Assembly (NCBI RefSeq): GCF_050624435.1
Contig: NC_134535.1
Coordinates: 122,003,731 to 122,067,730 of the forward strand
From: Tenrec ecaudatus
Taxonomy: Eukaryota; Chordata; Mammalia; Afrosoricida; Tenrecidae
Reading direction: 5' to 3'
Length of the DNA: 64,000 nucleotides
Part shown: positions 37,301-47,300 of the stretch, in pieces
Layout: the number at the start of each line of letters is the position of its first letter
How positions within the stretch are numbered: position 1 is the stretch's first letter
Program-made: the position numbers and the translations under genes
The notes under the pieces: model-generated
Seen by the model: the letters and a program-made list of their open reading frames with translations, nothing else
The model's database searches: none
Told to the model about the DNA's origin: nothing

Positions 37301-40300
37301 ACTTTAATAAAGATACACACACCCAGTGAAAGACCCTCAAAATATATCATCGAAATATTCACACAGCTATAAACAGGACTAAAAAGCTTGATAATTGTAA
37401 AAGACTTCAACACACCACACTCAGCAAAGACATATCATCATAAACAAAAACTCAATAGAAAAGGATCACTAATATAACTAACCTGCTAGGCCTCCTAGAT
37501 TTATGTAACATACTCCACCAAACAAACATGCATTGTGTAATTTTCTCCAGCATGCATGGTACATACTCTAAGATAGATGACAGTTACAAGGCAAGCTTCA
37601 ACAAATTAGAAACCATTGAAAACCTACATTCCATTTTCTTAGATCACCATGTTAAAAGTCTGGAAATTAACAATAGAAAAACAAAATAGGAACAGAAAGA
37701 TTACACATGGAGACTGAACAGCATGCTAGTGAGAGTAGACTAGATTTCATCGGTATCAAATGATGGATGAAATTAAGAAATTCCTGGAAAAACTATAACA
37801 ATAACACCGCATACCAGAACTTTAGGAACACAGCAAAAGCAGTTATCCACGGACAATTAAGAGAAATCAATGCAAACATGAAAATTGAGGAGAAATCCAA
37901 AATCAACAACTTAACACAATAACTTCAAAATCCAGAAAAAAGAGAAATAACATAAACTCTTCTACAACATAAGAAAAGAAATCATTAAGATTAGAATGGC
38001 ATCAAATGAACCGGAAAACAGAAAATCAATGAAAAATCAACAAGACAAAAATTTAGCTTTTTGAATGGATTAACCAAAATGACAAACTAATGGCAAACTT
38101 AAATGAAAAGAAAGAAGATGAAAATAATCTAGAATTAGATGTTAAGAGGGTGATAGCACAACACATTCAAATGAAATAAAATGAGTAATATCACAGTACT
38201 ATGAAAGATTGGACTCCAAAAATTTAATAATCTAGATGGAATGGACAGATAACTAGAAATAAACCTCTACCCAAATTAAAGCAGAAAGGTGTAGAAATCT
38301 GAACAGACCCATACCAAAAGAAGATATAGAGGTCATCAAGAAACTTCCAAACAAGAAAAGCACAGGACCAGATGGCTTCACAGATAAATTCTACCAAGTA
38401 TTAAGTGAAGCTCTGTAGCCAATACCACGCAGACAATTCCAAAATAGAAAAAGCGACAGTAAATTTCATTTCATGAAGCCTGCATGACTGATTCCAGAAT
38501 CAGTCAAAGACCCCACAAAGGCAGAAAAATGCAGGCCAATATCCTTCATGAGCATAAATGCAGAAATTCTCATCACAATTCTGAGCAATAATATCCAACA
38601 ACCGATCAAAATAGTAAATCATGGCAGCGGGATTTATATGAAGGAAACAAGGATGGTTAAGAATTCATAAAATAATCAAGGTAGTGCAGCACAAGATAAA
38701 GAATAAGATCCATAGGTTCATATTAATAAATTCAGAAAAAGCATTTGACAATATTCAATACTATTTCTAATAACAACATGCAATGAAACAGGAAGAGGAA
38801 TAGATAGAAAATACTGCATCATAATAAAGATTTTACATGAAATTCCCCTGGCCAATATCAGGCTCAATGGGGGAAAACTAAAAACTTCCTCAGAAAATGG
38901 GAATTGGACAAGGGTGACAGCATTAATTTTATTCTCCATATTGCTGGAAGTCTTAGCCAGAACCATTAGACAAAAATAACAATAATAAATTGGTAAATAA
39001 TGGTATAATAGTGAGCAAGGAAAAAGTGAAAGCCATGTTATATTTATATCATAGGATTTTATAGAGAAAGACCACCAAGGTCTCCACACCAAAAAAACAA
39101 AAGCAAAACAGAAACAAACCCAAAACCTGTTGGAAACAATAAAGGGATTAAGTAAAGAAGCAAGATACAAGATTAAGGAACAGAAATCAATTGGATTCCT
39201 ATGTAACAGCAAAGTACTATAAAAAAAACATCATGAAAGCAATACCATTTCAAACAGCCCCATAAAAGATGAAATAACTAGCAATAAAGCAAATGAAAGA
39301 AACAAAAGACCTGTATCAAACATAATTACAAAACATTATTCCAAGAAACAAAAAGAGAGCTGTATACTATTGTGTTTTTAATCTTACCACTTCACTGGGA
39401 TTTTGTTTTTGATTGTCTTCTCCCGGTGCTCCCAGCTGTGAAGCACAGGAGGAAAGGATGCACAATGACAACAACTGATACAGCCAGGTAGTCAAAAGAG
39501 CCTGGCACTGGTATAATGAAAGACGCACTTACCAATGGAAAAGGATAGAAACACCAGAAACAAAAGCATCCATATACAGACAACTGATTTTCAACAAAGT
39601 ACCAAAAAGTATTAAATTGGGAAAGGACTCTCTCTCCAACAAATGTTGCTGGAAAAATTGGTCCCCATCTGCAGAAGAATGAAATAGAGCCCATGCAAAA
39701 AACAAACTTGAGATGGATAAGCATCCTAATTTTAAACCCCAGAACTATCAGTATCATCAGTGAGAAAACTGAAACAAAATTAAGGGTTCCCTTGTAGGGC
39801 GCATGCAGAGACCAAAGATAGTAAAGGAAATACACACAATGGAAGACATAATCAATGAGTAGGACCCTTTAAAAATAAAACATTTATACCTGTCAAAAGA
39901 TTTCATAAAAAAGAACAAAACTATAGGCAACAGATTGGGAAAACATCTTTAACAAAAATATAATGGCTATCGGACTAATTACTAAAATCCACAGAATTCT
40001 GCTCACCATTTATTTGTCAGTCAGTTTGTTGTACTATGATGACTTCTGTGTAACTGATGCTTCAAACTACCCCACTGGTAAATTGAATCCATCAGAGGGA
40101 CCCACATGAACAGGTCTCAACAGAGCTTCAAGACTGAAGAGAGTACAAAGAAGGAATTGGTTGTCCACTTTAGATGAAGGAACCAATGAAATTATTATGT
40201 ATAAATTAAACCTTGTTCGATACTGAAGGCCTAACAAATGGATGCAGTACGTTGTTGAAGATAGTGTCTAAGGATGGACATCTTTGATAAGAAGGCCCTC

Positions 40301-41286
40301 AAAATGTGATTTATCAGGAGCTGCTTTCTCAAGTAGAGCCACCATGGTGATGAGAATGGAATAAAGCTTGTGGGAGTGGAGTTTTCAAGATCTTCATTTG
40401 CCAATGGGGCCCAACGGAAGGTAAAAAGAAAGCGCTGTAATAATCTAACAATCAGAACTTGGAACGCATCAAGTATGAAACTCAGAAAAATAGAAATCAT
40501 TAAAAATGAAATGGAACACAAACTTATTGACATCACAGACCTTAGTGAGTTGAAATGGAATATCATTGGCCATATTGATTCAGCAAATCATATTGTTTCA
40601 TATACTGGGAATCCACAATCCAGCAGAAGGTCATTGCATTCATTGTTAAAAAGGACATTTCAAGATCTGTCTTGAAGTACAATGTTGTCCATGATAGGAT
40701 TATATCTTTCACCCTCCCAGGAACTCCAATCATAACAGCTGTTATTTAAACTTATGTAGTGACCACAATATCCAGTGAAAAAATTCTTCCAACATCTTCA
40801 GTCTAAAATTGAACTAATATGTTTATAAGATATTTTGATAATTAATGGTGATTGGGATAAAATTTGGAAATCAAGTGGAAAAACAGTAATTGGAAAGTAT
40901 GGACTTGGTGACAGAAATGAACCTCATGACTGAGTATAGCAAGACCAATAACTTATTCATAGCAAACCCCCTTTCGCAACAACACAAACACATAGACTTT
41001 GCCGACTGTGCAAAGAGACACGGAGAAGCTCAATATTAGCAGATGAAACCAGGTAAGGCCTAACTGTGGAACAGACAGGAAACTGCTCCTCCTTTGTATG
41101 TTAAGACTGAAGATTAAAAGAAATAGCCTATCAGGGTTAAGATACAACTTTGAATCTCTCCCACCTAATTTTGAGAAAAGAAGAGATTTGATGCATTTCT
41201 AAATAAAAATGACAGAAGACCTGATGAACAGTGGAAAGACAAAAAGAATATCATTTATGAATAAAGCAAAAGGTCATTAAAGAGAC

Positions 41287-41346
<60 letters not shown>

Positions 41347-44300
41347 ATCAAAGTACATGTCAGCAGAGAAGCTAAAACTTGTTCTAAATTTTAGAATAGC
41401 TAAGGCAAATGGAAGAAACAATGAAATCAAAGAGGGAACTAGAAAAATTAATGCGCAGCTCAAGTCAACAAAGAAAATATAATGAAATGTGCAGGGACCT
41501 AGAATTAAAAAAAGAAGATGAAGAAAACTATTGGCATATATTAAACTGACCCAACTAAGGAAAAATTCAAGCTCAAGTTAAAATATTGAAAGTTTTTTAG
41601 GCAAATATGGAGTGATGCAAGAAGCAGGAAGAGAAGTTAGAAAGAGTCCATGTACCAAAAGATTTGGGGGACATTCAACCATTTGAAAAATCAATTGAAT
41701 GTTTCAACAGACTAATACATTGGAAGTATTTATTGGTCTATGTTAGGAAATTTGGAAGACAGCTAGTTGTCCAATTGCCTGGAAGGGATCCATATGTGTA
41801 CTCATTCTAAAGAAAGATGGTCCAAGAGAAAGTGGAAATTAAATAACAACATATAAGTAAAATTTTGATGACAATCACCAACAGCAGTTTAGTAGTACAT
41901 TGACAGGGAGCTGCCAGAGGTTCCGGTAGGATTCAGAAGAGGACTTGGACCAAGGAATATAATTGCTAATGTCAGATGGATCTTAGCTGAAAGAAGAAGA
42001 TATTTGAAAGATGTTTACCTGTATTTTATCGACCATGCCAAGCCATTCAACTGTGTTGATCAGAAATAAAAAAAATAAAATACTAGGTATAGCATTGAGA
42101 AAAAATGGGAATCCCACACTACTTCAATGTGCTCATGAGGAGCTTACATGTTGATCATGAGGCAGTTTTGCAAACAAACAAGGGAATCCCGCATGGTTTT
42201 AAATTAAGAAAGGTGTTCTACAGGGTTGTATCTTCTCATCATACTATCCAATCTGTATATGGAGCAAAAGATCAGATAAACTAGATTATATGAAGAAGAA
42301 AGTGGCATTAGGATTCGAGGAAGTCTTACTGAGAACCTATTTTATGCAATGACACAACCTTTCTTCCTGAAAGTGAGGACGACTTGAAATACTTGATGAA
42401 GGTCAAGGATTGCTGCCTTCAGAGGGATTTGATGTAAGGAAGATCAAATTCATCACCACTGAACCAATAGGTGACATGACGAATGTAGAAATGTTGAAGT
42501 TGTCAAGCTTTAGTCTTACTTGAATCCACAATCACTGCTCAGGGAAGCAGTCAAGAAACAAAAAGGTGAAATACGTTAGAAACATTTGGTCTTTGGAGGT
42601 CAAAAACCTTCACAAAAGTGAAGGGAAAATAGATGTGGATTAAGCTTCTAGTGAATTAACTTTGCTTTAGATCAGCGATGTGCAGAGCCTCGCTGTCATC
42701 AAAGTTCATTGGACAGTGGATTACTGAAATGGATTAGGGGAAATTCTGCCAACTTCTCGTTTGATTTCCCTTTGGACTCATTTGAAATATGTTCTAGTTT
42801 TCAATATTTTCTGATTTCTTTTTGATTGAGGTTTTTCTGTTTTATTTTGTTGTTTTATTTAGTTTTTAAAAATTTACATTATTCTACAGATACAAACCAG
42901 AAAAGGTAAGTCTATAGACACAGTCACTGATTAACTGTTTTCTGGGGGCATAGCAGCAGAGATCGGGGAAAATGGGAAGCTAATAATAATGAGTACAAGC
43001 AAACAGAAAATTTCTCAAATCGACTGTGCTGGTGACAGTAGAACTCTTCTTAAAATGACTAACTCGTTGAATTGTATTATATGTGAATTATATGACAATA
43101 ACGTTTTCTATAAAAGGAATAAAATGGCAAGAACAATAGGAGGAAAACATAAACATATTTAGATCAATATTTAAATTTGCTATAATTTCTAAAATGTGTG
43201 TATCCTTGATTTTTCAAACAGGAAGCTAGGAGTTCAATAAATCACTGTAAAGATGGTGCTTTGGGAAATAATACATAGAGAATTTATGCAGTCTAATGCA
43301 GGCAATTTTCATGCAGGAATTGTTACAATCTATCCTTGAATAATCTGCAGTATGTGACACGAGAGGAAGATGATTTAGAACAGTGTGTCTCAGTGTATGT
43401 GATACCACCCGCTGTGGAGACATTGGAACAATCCGGAAGGATTATAGTACACTTTTTGCTGGATAATGGGCTATAGTACAAACATTTTTCATTGCCAGGA
43501 GGTGCTGATTTTTTGTTGTGTTGAAAAGGGAACATTAGGACAAATAAATTTGGAAACCCATATATTAAGCACTTGTGCTCAAATGGGGAAAATTAATTTT
43601 GTGCTTCAGAAGACATTGGAAATGTCTGGAGGCATCTTGCATGTAACTATTATCATCTAAGGAGTAAAAGTTAAGGATTCTAGCCTTATATAAATAATAT
43701 AAATATTATAATATAATTCACAGTACAACCAACCAACAAATAATTATTTATCAAAATGTCAGTAATAAAGACTATGGGAAATGATGTTGTATAGAAATAT
43801 TATGCATTAAAAACAGAAAAGGATATAAAATGAGCTCTAAAGTGAAAGCAATAAAATCTAAATAGACAATTTTAAAAGGCCTCCAGGAAGAAATACAAAA
43901 GTCATCAACTTACTTTCAGATTGGTTTAAGGAAACATATGTTTTCCACAGATAAAAATACGTGCAAGATGGTTATCCAGATGAGAAAAAAATGGAAAAAT
44001 GAAAACTTTGGAGCCGTAAGATTTAGAGAACATATGGGAGACACACACACACACAAAATAGAGAATAAAATAAAGCAACTATAATTATTTTAAACCATTT
44101 TGGCATTTACAATGGAAGTTAAAATTAAATGTTGAAATAAAATTATGATTCCTTTAATTTTGTTATAGTCTATTGATTTTGACTATAATTCAGTAGACAA
44201 TGAATACTGGTGTTTTCTGGGCAATTGAATAACATGATCCAACAAATAGAGAAATATACATGATAGTTAAATAAATGTTATTTAAATAAAATCCATTAAT

Positions 44301-47300
44301 TCACATGAAAATTCTATAAGATTTTAAAAGTCCTTTGGCCTTAAATTAGATTATAAAGCAATTGTAACAGCTCAGGAGAAAAGATTTCCTGGTTTATCTT
44401 ATGTTTGCATGATAATTTATTTTTAAATTTGATCATAAAAACTGAATGACATGAAGAAGAATCAGGCATCAGGATTGGAGGAAGGCTTATTTGCAATATG
44501 CAGATGGCAAGAAAGTGACCAACGGACATGAAACATACTCCAGTGATGATCAACTATAGATTACAACTAATTTTAAAAAAACAAACAAAAATACACCACA
44601 ACTGAAGCAATAGATAATATGAAAAATGGAAAAGAAGTTGAAGTTCTCAAAGATTCCATCTCGCTTATTTCCACAATCCATGCACATGGAAGCAACAGTC
44701 ACAAGATCAAAAGAACACTAGACCTCTTTAATGTGTTGAAAAGCAAGGCTGTCAGTTCTTTGAGGACTAAAGTGTGCCTTGCCCAAGCCACGGTAATTTC
44801 AGTAACTTCAGATGCTTATGAAAGTTGGGCGCTGAATAAGGAATATTGAAGAATTGTTGGTGCATCCCATGGACTGCCAAAAGAGCAACAAATCTGGGAA
44901 GAAGTACAGACAGAATAATCCTTACAAGAAAGGATGGTGAAACTCAGGCACTTGACATGTTACCCAGTCCATTGAGAAAGACTTTGTGTGCTTGGTAAAG
45001 AGGAAGACCTTTCACGTGACTGATTGACACCAGGCTGCAACAATGGACAGTGGTGAGGCTGGCAGTGTTTTGCATGTCCTACATAAGCGCTGCTTTAAGT
45101 CTGACCCGTTTTGATAGTAAATATCAGTGAGGTAGAACTAATAGAAATTGACAGTTTATTCAGACAGTACTGTCTAAAAAAATAGTAACCATACACCATG
45201 ATCAATCAAGTCGCAAACATAGCCTTTTCTAGGAAATAAAATAAAGGTCTAAATATGCTCCAGGTTTCATAAATATTAGGACCCTAATTGTCCTTGGAAG
45301 TGAGGATGGCCAGGTGAGACGATGGTGAGTCTGCATAGCATATGATCAGGAGTTCAGGAGAGATCAGTCCCTGGAAGAGGACATCTAGGTTGATAAAATA
45401 GTGCCCGTGGGAAACTCTCAAGATGGTTCAAGAACAACAATGGGGTTAAGCAAAACAATGATGAGGATGGTGTAGGAGCAGGGATTGCTGCTCTGTGCTG
45501 TGCCTCAGGTGGCTCTGAGAGGCGCTGACTCAATGGCCCCTATCAACAACATGGTCAAAGGATTACACTCATGGTTATGCAAATGGTCAAGTGACTACTC
45601 AATGTTGATGGTGGAAAGGATTTCTGAACAGAATTTGGGCTCGTAGCCATGGAACTATTAGGAGAAGGAACTTATTAGAGCGATAATTATTTAGAGAGCA
45701 CACGTGTGGTTAAGATCACCAAGGTCCTTTAACTTACCCATGAATACCGAGATTCCAGTCGTCAAAAGGAAAAGGACACACAGCAGTCCAAGGATCACTT
45801 CAGTAGGAGACCCAGAAAATGCAATAGAAGATCCTGCCCAGAGAGAAGATATTAATGAAAACAGTAGGGAAAGGTGAAATTAAATACCAAGAATTAGAGA
45901 GAAGCTGTTTATAAGCTCAAGACCTCACCTCCAGAGTATCCTCAAACGAGAAGTTATGAACAGGAAAAACAATGCACTCATCGGAATGAACAGTGACCTG
46001 AGAATTACTACTTATTCTTCTACCATGTACCTCTCAGGTAAATTACTTATTCTAAGAAAAAATATTTTTAAACTTTTGCTATGCATATGCGCTTGCATAC
46101 ATACGTAAACCGTCTCAGTTTTCTCATTAGAACTTCACTGCTGTTTTCTTTTGGAGGGGTTGTGTCATACTTTATTGTGTTTCTAAAAAATCATTTTATT
46201 GGGGGCTCATACAACTCTTATCACAATCCATACATACATCCGTTGTGTCCAGCACATTTGCACATTTGTTGCCATCATCTTTCTCAAAACATTTCCTTTC
46301 TACTTGAGCCCTTGGTATCAGCTCCTCATTTTTCCCTTCCTCCCCGCTCCCCCGTCCTTAATGAACCCTTGATTATTTATAAATTATTATTATTTTGTCA
46401 GATCTTACACTGTCCGACAAATCCTATCACCCACTTTTCTGTTGTCCATCCCACAGGGGGGAGGAGGTTATATGTAGATCCTTATAATGGGTTTCCCTTT
46501 TTCACTCCACCCTCCCTCCACCATCCCGTTATTGCCACTCTCACCACTGGTCCTGAAGGGATTATCTGTCCTGGATTCCCTGTGTTTCCAGCTCCTGTCT
46601 GTACCAGTGTACATCCTCTGGTCTAGCCAGATTTGTAAGGTAGAATTGGTATCATGATGGTTGTGGCGGGGGGCGGGGGTGAGAAGCATTTAAGAACTAG
46701 AGAAATGTTGTATGTTTCATTGTTGCTACGCAGCACCCTGACTGGCTTGTCTCCTCCCCGTAACCCTTCTGTAAGGGGATGTCCAGTTGCCTAGAGATGG
46801 GTCTTGGGTCCCCAGTCTGAACCCATCCGCATTCACATTGATTTGATTTTTTATTCTTTGATACCTCATACCTGATCCCTTTGACACCTCGTGATCACAC
46901 ATTCTGGTGTGCTTCTTCCATGTGGGCTTTGTTGATTCTCAGCTAGGTGGCTGCTTGTTTACCTTCAAGCCTTTAATATCCCAGACACTATATCTTTTGA
47001 TAGCCGGGCACCATCAGCTTTCTTTGCCACATTGCTTATGCACCTGCTTTGTCTTCAGTGATTGTGTCGGGAAGGTGAACATCATGGAATGCCAGTTTAA
47101 TAGAAAAAAAATATTCTTGCACTGAGCGAGTACTTAAGTGGAGACCCAATGTCCATCTGCTACCTTAATACTAAACCCATAAATATATGCACATAGATCT
47201 ATTCCCCCATCCTCATATATAAATATATTTACATATATGCCTGCCTTTATTTAGACCTCTATAAATGCCCATTTAGCACCTAGCTCTTTCTTCTATTTCC

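Noticed and set aside
38718..39835. Minus-strand frames of 147-164 codons with hydrophobic stretches
   Set aside because: They are antisense to a forward L1 ORF2 remnant.
41281..41346. Regular GAAA array considered as a CRISPR-like repeat
   Set aside because: No spacers; a plain tetranucleotide microsatellite in a mammalian genome.
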